Assembly (NCBI GenBank): GCA_016764015.1
Contig: JAESSR010000281.1
Coordinates: 1-7,907 of the forward strand
Length of the DNA stretch: 7,907 bases
DNA from: Phycisphaerales bacterium
GTDB lineage: Bacteria > Planctomycetota > Phycisphaerae > Phycisphaerales > UBA1924
Reading direction: 5' to 3'
Positions within the stretch are counted from its first letter, which is position 1. Every line of letters starts with the position of its first letter. The notes under the pieces are model-generated. The model was given only the letters and a program-made list of their open reading frames with translations. It had not been told where the DNA came from and ran no database searches. Below are positions 1 to 6,997 of the stretch, one piece after another. The translations under genes and the position numbers were made by a program.

Positions 1-1006
1 AGCGGGACCCGTGCATCGCGGGGCATGCGACGGCTCCGGGGCGGTGTTCATTGCCCGATTGCATGGCGGCGACGGACATCCCGCCGGGGAGTTGTTGCAA
101 GCCTCGCCCGGTCATCTCGAAGATGCCGAGTTCGAGGGTGGTGCCGAAGCGATTTTTGATGGCGTGGACGATGCGGATGGAATGGTACCGATCGCCTTCG
201 AAGTAGAGGACTGCATCGACCATGTGTTCGAGCATGCGCGGGCCGGCGAGTGTGCCTTCTTTGGTGACATGCCCGACGAGGACGATGGCGATGCCGGTGG
301 CTTTGGCGAAGTAGACGAGTTCAGCGCAGCATCGGCGGAGCTGCGTCACCGATCCCGGTGCGGCTTCGAGATCGGCCTTGTAGATCATCTGGATGGAATC
401 GATCACGCAGACATCGGGTTTGATTTTTCTCGCCTGCTCAAGAATCCGTGCGAGGTTGGTGTCTGCGAGGACGAACAAGTTGTCCGCATCAGCGACACCT
501 AAGCGATCGGCACGCATTTGGATTTGTTGGGCGGATTCTTCGGAGGAAACATACAACACTTTGCTGGTCCAGTCGCGCTTGGATGAGTCCATATTGATCG
601 GCGATGCCCACGCGCCTGCGGCCTGCAAAAGCAATGTCGATTTTCCGATCCCGGGTTCTCCGCCGACGAGGATGACGGAGCCGGGGACGAGTCCTTTATA
701 GGTATCGGTTTCGGAGCCGCCGAGGACGCGATCGAACTCGGAGATGCCGGTGGGGAGTCTGCGCATGGGTGCGCGGTTGGTCATGATCTCGGTGATGGAG
801 GTGGCGATGGGTTGGTCTGCACCGGGTTTGGATTCGATACTTGTTCCGAAGCCGCCGCCGCCGCGGTGTGGATCGGATTTGGCGGATTTGTCGAACTGTG
901 ATTCTTCGAGCGAGTCCCATTGGTCGCAATCGGGGCACTTGCCCATCCATCGGTGGTGGGTTGAGCCGCAGGCGGTGCAGACGAAAATGGTGCGTGTTTT
1001 GCTCAT
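1..1006 (-). CDS. radA: DNA repair protein RadA/Sms, N-terminal 335 residues (3' end outside window)
   Basis: RadA is a RecA-like ATPase that helps process recombination intermediates and drives branch migration during homologous repair. The reading frame starts at ATG 1006-1004 and stays open to the left edge. In order it shows a four-cysteine zinc finger (C10, C13, C24, C27), a Gly-rich linker (49-52), Walker A GEPGIGKST (116-124), Walker B VCVID ending at D203, the conserved VGHVTKEG stretch (about 244-251) and the RadA signature KNRFG (284-288). The sequence stops at the beginning of the Lon-protease-like C-terminal domain (PGAVACPAMHGSR), so roughly 120 residues of a usual 450-460 are missing because the window ends. 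Compared with typical RadA as I remember it, short extra stretches flank Walker A (about 98-104 and 133-147). No in-frame start lies just upstream of the ATG. It is transcribed away from the AsmA-like gene. Confidence 0.96.
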   Translation of the reverse strand, partial: MSKTRTIFVCTACGSTHHRWMGKCPDCDQWDSLEESQFDKSAKSDPHRGGGGFGTSIESKPGADQPIATSITEIMTNRAPMRRLPTGISEFDRVLGGSETDTYKGLVPGSVILVGGEPGIGKSTLLLQAAGAWASPINMDSSKRDWTSKVLYVSSEESAQQIQMRADRLGVADADNLFVLADTNLARILEQARKIKPDVCVIDSIQMIYKADLEAAPGSVTQLRRCCAELVYFAKATGIAIVLVGHVTKEGTLAGPRMLEHMVDAVLYFEGDRYHSIRIVHAIKNRFGTTLELGIFEMTGRGLQQLPGGMSVAAMQSGNEHRPGAVACPAMHGSR

Positions 1007-1012
1007 GAGGTA

Positions 1013-1018
1013 AGTATA
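1013..1018 (-). promoter_or_regulatory. Candidate -10 box of radA giving a leaderless mRNA
   Basis: On the minus strand TATACT ends six bases before the radA ATG. Transcription normally starts about seven bases after a -10 box, which would fall on the A of the ATG. No purine-rich Shine-Dalgarno sequence precedes the ATG (TACCTC), in keeping with a leaderless message. No good -35 hexamer is visible 16-18 bases upstream. This is inference from spacing alone. Confidence 0.5.
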
Positions 1019-1020
1019 GC

Positions 1021-1081
1021 CGAAAGGGTGTGTTTGGGCGGGTGGTGTTCGGGTGTTTTGTTGAGGGATTTGGTTGCAGGG
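1021..1081 (+). other. G/T-rich intergenic stretch with six GGG runs
   Basis: Between the divergent radA and AsmA-like genes the plus strand is almost all G and T. GGG runs lie at 1026-1028, 1036-1038, 1040-1042, 1051-1053, 1065-1067 and 1079-1081. The first four are separated by loops of 7, 1 and 8 bases, just beyond the usual 1-7 rule for a G-quadruplex. The stretch could fold as a relaxed quadruplex or simply be skewed spacer DNA; neither can be settled from sequence. Confidence 0.4.
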
Positions 1082-1097
1082 TACCTATAGTGATACT
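1070..1097 (+). promoter_or_regulatory. Weak candidate promoter for the AsmA-like gene
   Basis: TTGGTT (1070-1075) and GATACT (1092-1097) are separated by 16 bases and could form -35 and -10 boxes. An overlapping alternative -10, TATAGT (1086-1091), pairs with TTGAGG (1061-1066) at a poor 19-base spacing. Either would start transcription shortly before the first possible start codon at 1119, giving a very short leader. Confidence 0.3.
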
Positions 1098-1114
1098 GGG
1101 ACTGTTTAAATCAC

Positions 1115-1136
1115 GAGGGTGCGTGAGGTGCGATTG
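1115..1136 (+). promoter_or_regulatory. Alternative ribosome sites and starts of the AsmA-like gene
   Basis: Three in-frame starts fall within 16 bases: GTG 1119, GTG 1128 and TTG 1134. GAGG at 1115-1118 directly abuts the first but is nine bases before the second. GAGGTG at 1124-1129 lies four bases before TTG 1134. The second and third starts would shorten the protein by three and five residues, with no effect on the membrane anchor. Confidence 0.4.
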
Positions 1137-4100
1137 AGCCAAGAAGAACGATTAGCCATTCAGGATGCGGTGAAGAAGCCTCGGCGGAAGTGGCGTCGGC
1201 GGGCGTTGTGGCTGTTGGTCATTTTGCCTCTGGGTGTGATCGCCGGCGTGCTGGTTATCGGACAGACCTCGGTGATGCAGATGATCGTCGAGCCGATCTT
1301 GGAAGATCAACTCGGGATTGATGTTTCGTCTGGGTCGATTCATCTAATGCCCACCGGCGAGATTGTGATCAACAATGCCGTGTGCAAGGCGGACTCGATA
1401 AAGAGCCGAGCGGGATCGTTGATCGAGTTCGAGCGGGCAACGATCTCGGTGAACTGGTGGGGCGTGATCAAGGGCTCCGGGCAGGTGCGATCGATCGTGA
1501 TCGAGAAACCGATTGTTCGGGTGAGTCAGGACATTGAAACCGGCGTGCTCAATCTTGCAGCGATGGATTTCAAGCAAGGTGGAGGCGGCGGGGCAACGCC
1601 TGCGATCGAGATCATCGACGGGCTTTTGCAGATCGCAGAGCACGATAAGGATTCATATCGGGTGCTCAAAGAGCTTTCGATCCGCGGGCGGTTGAGCGAG
1701 CAGACCAACTCGGGCGTGTCGGCCTTTGAGTTTGTGGCACTGCCGACTGAGCCGAGCATGTCGAGCATGTCGGGCATCGCGCCTACAGGTTTGATCGGGC
1801 TCACCGGGCAGTTATCACAAGGTGGCATCGATGGCGTGCTCGACGGAGTTCGGCTCGAAGATTGGCCCGCTGATATTGTCCCGAGCCGATCGCGTGGGAT
1901 GTATGAGCGCCTCGCATTAGCCGGCAACCTTGCTCCGACACGGTTTCATGTTTCACCCGACGGGCTCGTCGAAATTGTGCTCCGGCTCGAAGGCGTTGCA
2001 CTCAACTTGCCGTTTGATGATTCGGGCTCGGTTTCGGGTTCGGTTGCTGCGGGCGACCTGCTTCGGATGCGTCAGACCCAAGGCGTGATCCGCTTTGGCA
2101 CCTCTGGGCTCAGCGCTGACATTACCGGGTTGATCGATGAGATCGTGTACAATGTTGATCTTGATTTCAATGGACTCGATGCACAGAGCCCGTTTGAAGC
2201 AACACTTGTCACAGACTTCCGACTCGACGAACACTTTAGGCCAGCACAGTTCTTGCCTCCAAAGGTGATGTCTAAGCTCGATCGGTTTGAGAATCCGGTT
2301 GCAGATGTTCACGCGGTGTTGCAGATTTTACGAGTCGACGAGCCCGATGCAAAGATTCAAGTTTCGGGCAGAGCTGAACTCTCCAACGGCAGCGCGATCT
2401 ATAAAAAGTTCCGATACCCGTTTGGAAGAATGAGCGGGGTGATCGAGTTCGACCCCCAGAAACTCGTCGTGAGCAATATCACCGGCGTCGGCCCTACAGG
2501 CGCGACGCTTGTTGCTAATGGGTTGTTCTCGCCATTGGGAGAACATTCGATCGTGACGCTCGATCTGGAAGTCAACGGCGTAGCAATTGATGAGCACCTG
2601 ATGGCTGCCCTTGAAGGCAGTAATCGTAAACTTGTCGATGCGTTGTTCAGTGAGCGAGAGTATGCCCGATTGCTCGATGAAGGCATGGTGCTTACGCGGG
2701 GTGATGCAGAGCTGCTCGGACAGCTCCGCCGACAGGCGTGGGATCGACTCGATGGATTCAGGGAGGATGCTAATGACCCGGGCATGTCGAACATGTCGAA
2801 CATGTCGAGCTCGGTGCGTCTCGAACTCGCCCAAGAGCTCGCAAAGCTCGATCGTCAGCTCGAAGCGCCGGTATTTGACTTTGGAGGCAAAGCGGATGTG
2901 CATGTGCGCCTTGTTCGTCACCCGGAGCGTGCGTCAGACAATCGGTGGACGACCGATATACACGCCAAGTTGCCCAAGGCGGGCTTGGTCTCGAAACATT
3001 TCTCGGTGCCGATTATGGCCCAGGGTGTTGAGATCGTTATCAATGAAAAGGGAGTCGAACTCTCGGGCGGGCACTACACCGGGCTCGGCGGCGGGGAAGC
3101 AACAGTTGATGTGACGATTGATCTCACCAAGGAAAACGCCCAACCAATCATCGAGATTGTTGCCCGTGGGTTCCCCATTGATCGTGCTTTGATCGCAGCG
3201 ATTCCTGGGTATTACGATGAGCAGAGCGATGATCCAGATGATATCTCGATGCGAAAAATTCTCGATCGGATGAATCTCTCAGGATTGGTAGATTGCGATG
3301 CGATCATCGGCCCACGCTCCAACGGCAGGCTTGGATATGATATCGAAGCGACTGTGTTGCAAGGGGCAGCTCGCCCGGACATGCTTAGCGGCGGCACAGG
3401 GGTATCACCCGAGCCCATCACGCTCGACGACATCTATGGCACAATCTACATCACCGAAGAACTGGTCATCGTTGGTCTCAATGGTTTGCTCGCTTCACCC
3501 GAACAGCCTTTGGCTCCGACACCAATCGAAATATTGACACAGCTCACCATGCCACGCAATGATCGAGATTCAGACGGAGCCAAGCGTGTTGGCGGGCTCT
3601 TGACGAGCGACTTTGGTCCTGCGTTGCCCGGGCCGAGGTTATATGCTACAGCCTATGGCGATGGGATTGATCTGGCGATGCCTTTGGAGCATGCGATCGC
3701 GGTAATCTCGCCAAGGATCGCACGGGATTTACTTGAGAAGAAGTCTACATTCAATCTTGATGGCGTAGTCGGAATGGGCGCGGTGCTCGAAGGGATTATT
3801 GGAGGCTCGATCGATACCACCTTGACCGTGGATCGCATCGATGAACTCGGATTTGATTTTCATGGCGCTCGGTATGAGGTTGGATCATCGTGGGGACGAT
3901 CAGAGTTTGTCCTTGCCAGCGAACCAACGATCGCGTTCGACGGGTTCCGTGTTTCGCTCAAGGCTGATGGTGAAGACGCGGGTGTACTCTCGCTCGATGG
4001 GATGCTGCCGCTCGCGAGAGCCGGGCGGTATATCGAGGTGGTCGATCCCAACTCATTGGCGATCGCCTTTGCGGGCGGAACATTCGAGTCCCCGATCACC

Positions 4101-5687
4101 CAGTATGTCATTGATCGGTTCTCAAATCCTCAGCGAGAATCATGGTTCAAAGCCCATGAACTCGGCGGGCGGTTCGATCTGGGTGTGACGCTGACTCCAC
4201 AGTTGGGCATGCACAAAATCAAAGATCAGAGCCAACCCGTCACGCTCGTGCCCACAAAGATCGATGGCTCGCTCTCGCCAAGGTCTATATCATTGATGAT
4301 GGGCGACGAGCGGGCACACTTTGAGGAAGTGTCGGGTCAACTTGTCTTTGAGGGCTTTGAAGGAACAGTCGAACATATCCACGCTGCCAATGGCAGGACT
4401 GAAATGGATATCAATGGGCGATGGACCATGCACCCCGGCGAAGGGCTCGGGATTGATCTATTGATCGATGCCAAGGGTGACCTGCTGACCGGACCGGTTC
4501 GCACGATCCTGCCCGATGCAGTAGACAATGTGATTGATCGGCTCGCGATTGAGTCACAAGGTGAAGTGGTCATCAACGGTCTTCAGATTGTCGGCTCTGG
4601 GATCGGGCAAGATCATGCGGTGTATGACATCACGGGCAAGGCGCATCTGGAAGAGGGCAGCGCATTGATCGGATTGCCGATTACCGGGATCGTGGGTGAT
4701 CTCGGATTTGCAGTTCATGGCACCAACGACACGCTCGGATATGAAATCAATCTTGATGCATCACGGCTTCGCGCCGGATTGATGCGCGTGCACGATGCGC
4801 GGATCACAATCATCGGCGACGCCCAGAATGAAGGCGTGGTGCTCATCCCAGAGATCATCGCGGGGATGCACGGCGGGCAGATCGCGGGCAGCGCCCAGAT
4901 ACGCCCAGGGCCAAACGGCGATCCACATTATTGGATGGAACTTCACGCGTCGGGTGTGCGCGCAGCGCCGGTGTTCGATGATCTGCTCTTGCCGCCCGAA
5001 GGGCTCGTTGGGCCGCCCCGTCCAGGGCAAACCACGGTGCTCTCGGCATGGAGTTTGGGCGAAGACCTTTCACGCGGCGCGATGATCGGGGACTTAACAC
5101 TCACCGGGCCGATCGGTGATCCATCGAAGCGTTCAGGACGCGGGTTGGTGCAAATCTCTGGCGGATCAGTTGTGGTATTGCCCGGACTGCTCCCGTTGGT
5201 CGAAGCGAGCAATCTTTCGCTCCCGGCGAGTTCGCCATTGGATAGAGCAGAAGCATCGTTCTATGTCGATGGGCAGATCATGGCATTCGAGCAGCTCAGC
5301 GCATCGTCCAAGCGGATTGAAATCTTGGGGTACGGCACCATGGACTGGAGCACACAAGAGGTAGATTTGCGATTCAAATCCCGCTCGGTGCATCCGATCC
5401 CGATCGTATCCAAGCTCCTTGAGCAACTCCGAGATGAGCTTATCACCACCCGCGTCACCGGCCCGCTTGGCGATCCGAAATATTCAGTTCAGCAGTTCGG
5501 ATCAACCAAAAGGGTGATCAACGCGATGCTCGGCAATCCAGTCTCAGACCAACAGCGTCGTTTGCGAGAGGTCGAAGACCAGGTGCAAGCAGGCAGGCTC
5601 CGATCCCTACGAGCAGCGCAAGACACGGTTCATTTCCCGGTTGATTCGACTACTAAGTTGTGGGATTGGGCAGATGATGGTTCTTGA
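1119..5687 (+). CDS. Large AsmA-like (repeating beta-groove type) envelope protein
   Basis: The 1522-residue product has a basic N-terminus (KKPRRKWRRR, 19-28), one transmembrane helix at about 29-48, and then an almost entirely extracytoplasmic beta-rich chain. The first part after the membrane, running through EPILEDQLGIDV, resembles the AsmA/TamB N-terminus. The end (about 1325-1456) matches the AsmA C-terminal domain: GRG at 1340, then an LPGLLPLVE stretch, a YVDGQ turn, a GYGTMDW strand, and a TGPLGDP close. AsmA-like proteins are thought to form hydrophobic grooves that carry lipids between the inner and outer membranes; that role here is inferred from family. A helical, charged insertion lies at about 500-580 and contains a short MSN repeat; the tail (about 1475-1522) is charged and probably helical. 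Start choice is uncertain: GTG 1119 is the first possible start after an in-frame stop at 1107-1109, but GTG 1128 (GAGG at 1115-1118) and TTG 1134 (GAGGTG at 1124-1129) have better ribosome-site spacing. Only the membrane-proximal and C-terminal parts are recognisable to me. Confidence 0.85.
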   Translation: MREVRLSQEERLAIQDAVKKPRRKWRRRALWLLVILPLGVIAGVLVIGQTSVMQMIVEPILEDQLGIDVSSGSIHLMPTGEIVINNAVCKADSIKSRAGSLIEFERATISVNWWGVIKGSGQVRSIVIEKPIVRVSQDIETGVLNLAAMDFKQGGGGGATPAIEIIDGLLQIAEHDKDSYRVLKELSIRGRLSEQTNSGVSAFEFVALPTEPSMSSMSGIAPTGLIGLTGQLSQGGIDGVLDGVRLEDWPADIVPSRSRGMYERLALAGNLAPTRFHVSPDGLVEIVLRLEGVALNLPFDDSGSVSGSVAAGDLLRMRQTQGVIRFGTSGLSADITGLIDEIVYNVDLDFNGLDAQSPFEATLVTDFRLDEHFRPAQFLPPKVMSKLDRFENPVADVHAVLQILRVDEPDAKIQVSGRAELSNGSAIYKKFRYPFGRMSGVIEFDPQKLVVSNITGVGPTGATLVANGLFSPLGEHSIVTLDLEVNGVAIDEHLMAALEGSNRKLVDALFSEREYARLLDEGMVLTRGDAELLGQLRRQAWDRLDGFREDANDPGMSNMSNMSSSVRLELAQELAKLDRQLEAPVFDFGGKADVHVRLVRHPERASDNRWTTDIHAKLPKAGLVSKHFSVPIMAQGVEIVINEKGVELSGGHYTGLGGGEATVDVTIDLTKENAQPIIEIVARGFPIDRALIAAIPGYYDEQSDDPDDISMRKILDRMNLSGLVDCDAIIGPRSNGRLGYDIEATVLQGAARPDMLSGGTGVSPEPITLDDIYGTIYITEELVIVGLNGLLASPEQPLAPTPIEILTQLTMPRNDRDSDGAKRVGGLLTSDFGPALPGPRLYATAYGDGIDLAMPLEHAIAVISPRIARDLLEKKSTFNLDGVVGMGAVLEGIIGGSIDTTLTVDRIDELGFDFHGARYEVGSSWGRSEFVLASEPTIAFDGFRVSLKADGEDAGVLSLDGMLPLARAGRYIEVVDPNSLAIAFAGGTFESPITQYVIDRFSNPQRESWFKAHELGGRFDLGVTLTPQLGMHKIKDQSQPVTLVPTKIDGSLSPRSISLMMGDERAHFEEVSGQLVFEGFEGTVEHIHAANGRTEMDINGRWTMHPGEGLGIDLLIDAKGDLLTGPVRTILPDAVDNVIDRLAIESQGEVVINGLQIVGSGIGQDHAVYDITGKAHLEEGSALIGLPITGIVGDLGFAVHGTNDTLGYEINLDASRLRAGLMRVHDARITIIGDAQNEGVVLIPEIIAGMHGGQIAGSAQIRPGPNGDPHYWMELHASGVRAAPVFDDLLLPPEGLVGPPRPGQTTVLSAWSLGEDLSRGAMIGDLTLTGPIGDPSKRSGRGLVQISGGSVVVLPGLLPLVEASNLSLPASSPLDRAEASFYVDGQIMAFEQLSASSKRIEILGYGTMDWSTQEVDLRFKSRSVHPIPIVSKLLEQLRDELITTRVTGPLGDPKYSVQQFGSTKRVINAMLGNPVSDQQRRLREVEDQVQAGRLRSLRAAQDTVHFPVDSTTKLWDWADDGS
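1757..1774 (+). repeat. Two tandem copies of a 9-base repeat inside the AsmA-like gene
   Basis: CATGTCGAG (1757-1765) is followed directly by CATGTCGGG (1766-1774). In the reading frame they give MSSMSG starting at residue 214. The same nonamer family recurs about 1 kb downstream at 2783-2809. Confidence 0.75.
2783..2809 (+). repeat. Three tandem copies of the 9-base repeat inside the AsmA-like gene
   Basis: CATGTCGAA (2783-2791), CATGTCGAA (2792-2800) and CATGTCGAG (2801-2809) stand head to tail. They encode MSNMSNMSS from residue 556. The copies are nearly identical at DNA level, which suggests recent slippage or insertion. They sit between two charged helical stretches, probably in a flexible loop. 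Confidence 0.85.
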
Positions 5688-5841
5688 GCGTGCCTGAGCG
5701 ATCAGAATCGGGCTTTGAGCAGCGAGGTATACGATGCGTATTGGGCGACATAGAATCTTTATTCAACAAGAGACTCAATAAACACAACTCGATCGGAACG
5801 ATCTGTTAAAGAACAACCAGTTTTGTAGAAATGGATAATCG
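5688..5841. other. Non-coding gap between the AsmA-like and LOG genes
   Basis: These 154 bases are less GC-rich than the flanking genes, especially from about 5750 on. I see no hairpin followed by a T run, so no rho-independent terminator can be called. Two small inverted repeats are present: TTTATT (5758-5763) with AATAAA (5777-5782), and GATCG (5791-5795) with CGATC (5799-5803). A promoter for the LOG gene probably lies here, but no -35/-10 pair with good spacing stands out; TAGAAT (5751-5756) and GATAAT (5834-5839) are isolated -10-like hexamers. Confidence 0.5.
5758..5782 (+). repeat. AT-rich inverted repeat upstream of the LOG gene
   Basis: TTTATT and AATAAA form a perfect 6-base stem around a 13-base spacer. 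All six pairs are A-T, so as an RNA hairpin it would be weak. It is not followed by a T tract. It may be a protein-binding site or chance. Confidence 0.25.
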
Positions 5842-6987
5842 ATGACGAAAGAACACAATCGGGTGGAGCTTGATCCCCCGAGCAGTACACAACCCAAGAA
5901 CGAACTCGCGGCACCTCCAGAAATGGCGCAGGTCCGCCGGGCGGATGATGGCGAGGTCCAGGATCGGATCTGCGATCTCCTCGAAATGGTCGCGGGCACC
6001 TCAGAGAGCTACGACGCTAAGCTCATTGGCGAGCTGATCACCGCGGGGCTCAAGCTGATCCCCGACGGGCGAGACACGGGCGAGCTCAAGCTGATGACCG
6101 CTGCGATGAAAGAGCTCCGCTACGCATATCGCGTGTTCGGCGAGTATCCAAATGTGCACAAGGTGACCATCTTTGGGTCGGCCCGCACGCCTGAGGATCA
6201 TCCGGATTATTTGTCAGCGGTCGAGTTCTCCAAGCTGATGGCCCAAGCGGGGTGGATGTCGATCACCGGCGCGGGCAACGGGATTATGAAAGCCGGGCAC
6301 GAGGGCCCAGGGCGCGAGGCAAGCTTCGGGGTGGCGATCCACTTGCCGTTTGAAACCAGCGCGAATGAATACATCGTCGGCGACGAAAAACTCATTAACT
6401 TCCGGTACTTCTTTACCCGCAAGCTGATCTTCCTCTCGCAGGCCGAAGCGGTCGTGTGCTACCCTGGCGGGTTCGGCACGCTCGACGAGACCTTCGAGAC
6501 ACTCACCCTTGTCCAAACTGGCAAGGCAAGCATGGTCCCCATCGTGTTCATTGATGGCGATCGTGAAGGTGAGAACGGCTCATACTGGGAAGGATGGGAT
6601 CGCTATGTCCGCCAGCAGCTCGCTGGGCGTGGATGGATCAGCGAAGACGACTTTAGTTTGTACTACATCGCCAAAGACCCACAGGACGCTGTCGATCATG
6701 TGATCAACTTCTATAAGAACTATCACTCATCGCGGTATGTGCGTGATGATCTGATCATCCGGATCAACAAGAAGCTGCGTGAAGAAGACATCGAGATTCT
6801 CAACGAGGAGTTCTCGGTTTTGGTCAAGAAGGGCAAGATCGTGCAGTGTCAGGCGTACCCTCAGGAGCGCGATCATTTGGATATGCCTCGGATCGCATTT
6901 ACGCATACCCGTTATAAGTTTGGGCTTGTGCGCGCATTGATCGATCGGATCAACTCGTTTGATGCCCCCGACGCTGAGGACGCTTAG
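5842..6987 (+). CDS. LOG-family (TIGR00730-type) nucleotide 5'-monophosphate phosphoribohydrolase, long form
   Basis: LOG-family enzymes cleave the N-glycosidic bond of nucleoside 5'-monophosphates, releasing base and ribose 5-phosphate. Some members act on cytokinin precursors, others in purine and pyrimidine salvage; the substrate here cannot be told from sequence. The cytosolic 381-residue product carries GSAR (112-115), the nucleotide-binding TGAGNGIM (142-149), the catalytic-region arginine R193 in FFTRK, and the hallmark PGGFGTLDE (208-216) with E216 as the expected catalytic glutamate. All expected active-site elements are present. It is longer than minimal LOG proteins (about 180-200 residues): residues 1-105 hold a disordered start and a helical region (about 38-100), and residues about 305-381 form a C-terminal extension that I recall from long bacterial members. 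The ATG at 5842 has no visible Shine-Dalgarno site, so the first 27 residues are less certain; the next ATG is at 5923. The next gene follows within 10 bases or overlaps. Confidence 0.92.
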   Translation: MTKEHNRVELDPPSSTQPKNELAAPPEMAQVRRADDGEVQDRICDLLEMVAGTSESYDAKLIGELITAGLKLIPDGRDTGELKLMTAAMKELRYAYRVFGEYPNVHKVTIFGSARTPEDHPDYLSAVEFSKLMAQAGWMSITGAGNGIMKAGHEGPGREASFGVAIHLPFETSANEYIVGDEKLINFRYFFTRKLIFLSQAEAVVCYPGGFGTLDETFETLTLVQTGKASMVPIVFIDGDREGENGSYWEGWDRYVRQQLAGRGWISEDDFSLYYIAKDPQDAVDHVINFYKNYHSSRYVRDDLIIRINKKLREEDIEILNEEFSVLVKKGKIVQCQAYPQERDHLDMPRIAFTHTRYKFGLVRALIDRINSFDAPDAEDA

Positions 6988-6991
6988 GAAG
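6986..6991 (+). promoter_or_regulatory. Ribosome binding site deciding the lipoprotein start
   Basis: AGGAAG covers the last two bases of the LOG stop codon and lies six bases before TTG 6998. It is the clearest Shine-Dalgarno sequence in the window and favours TTG 6998 over the in-frame ATG at 6962, which has no such site. Confidence 0.55.
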
Positions 6992-6997
6992 TTTCGT

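Noticed and set aside
11..1013. Plus-strand reading frames over the radA region
   Set aside because: The minus strand encodes RadA with zinc finger, Walker motifs and KNRFG; the plus-strand frames are its shadows.
696..1142. Minus-strand 148-residue frame crossing the radA start
   Set aside because: It is in a different frame from RadA, rich in Arg, His and Pro as expected from an off-frame reading, and spans the divergent promoter.
2783..2809. The nonamer tandem as the seed of a CRISPR or integron site
   Set aside because: The copies are contiguous without spacers, in frame within a coding region, and only nine bases long.
2328..2921. Long minus-strand reading frame (197 residues) inside the AsmA-like gene
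   Set aside because: It lies opposite a continuous, family-matching gene, has composition expected from antisense reading and shows no motif. Several similar frames at 1526-1927, 1953-2312 and 7121-7447 are rejected for the same reason.
5791..5803. GATCG-GAA-CGATC as a transcription terminator
   Set aside because: The stem is only five base pairs and no T run follows.
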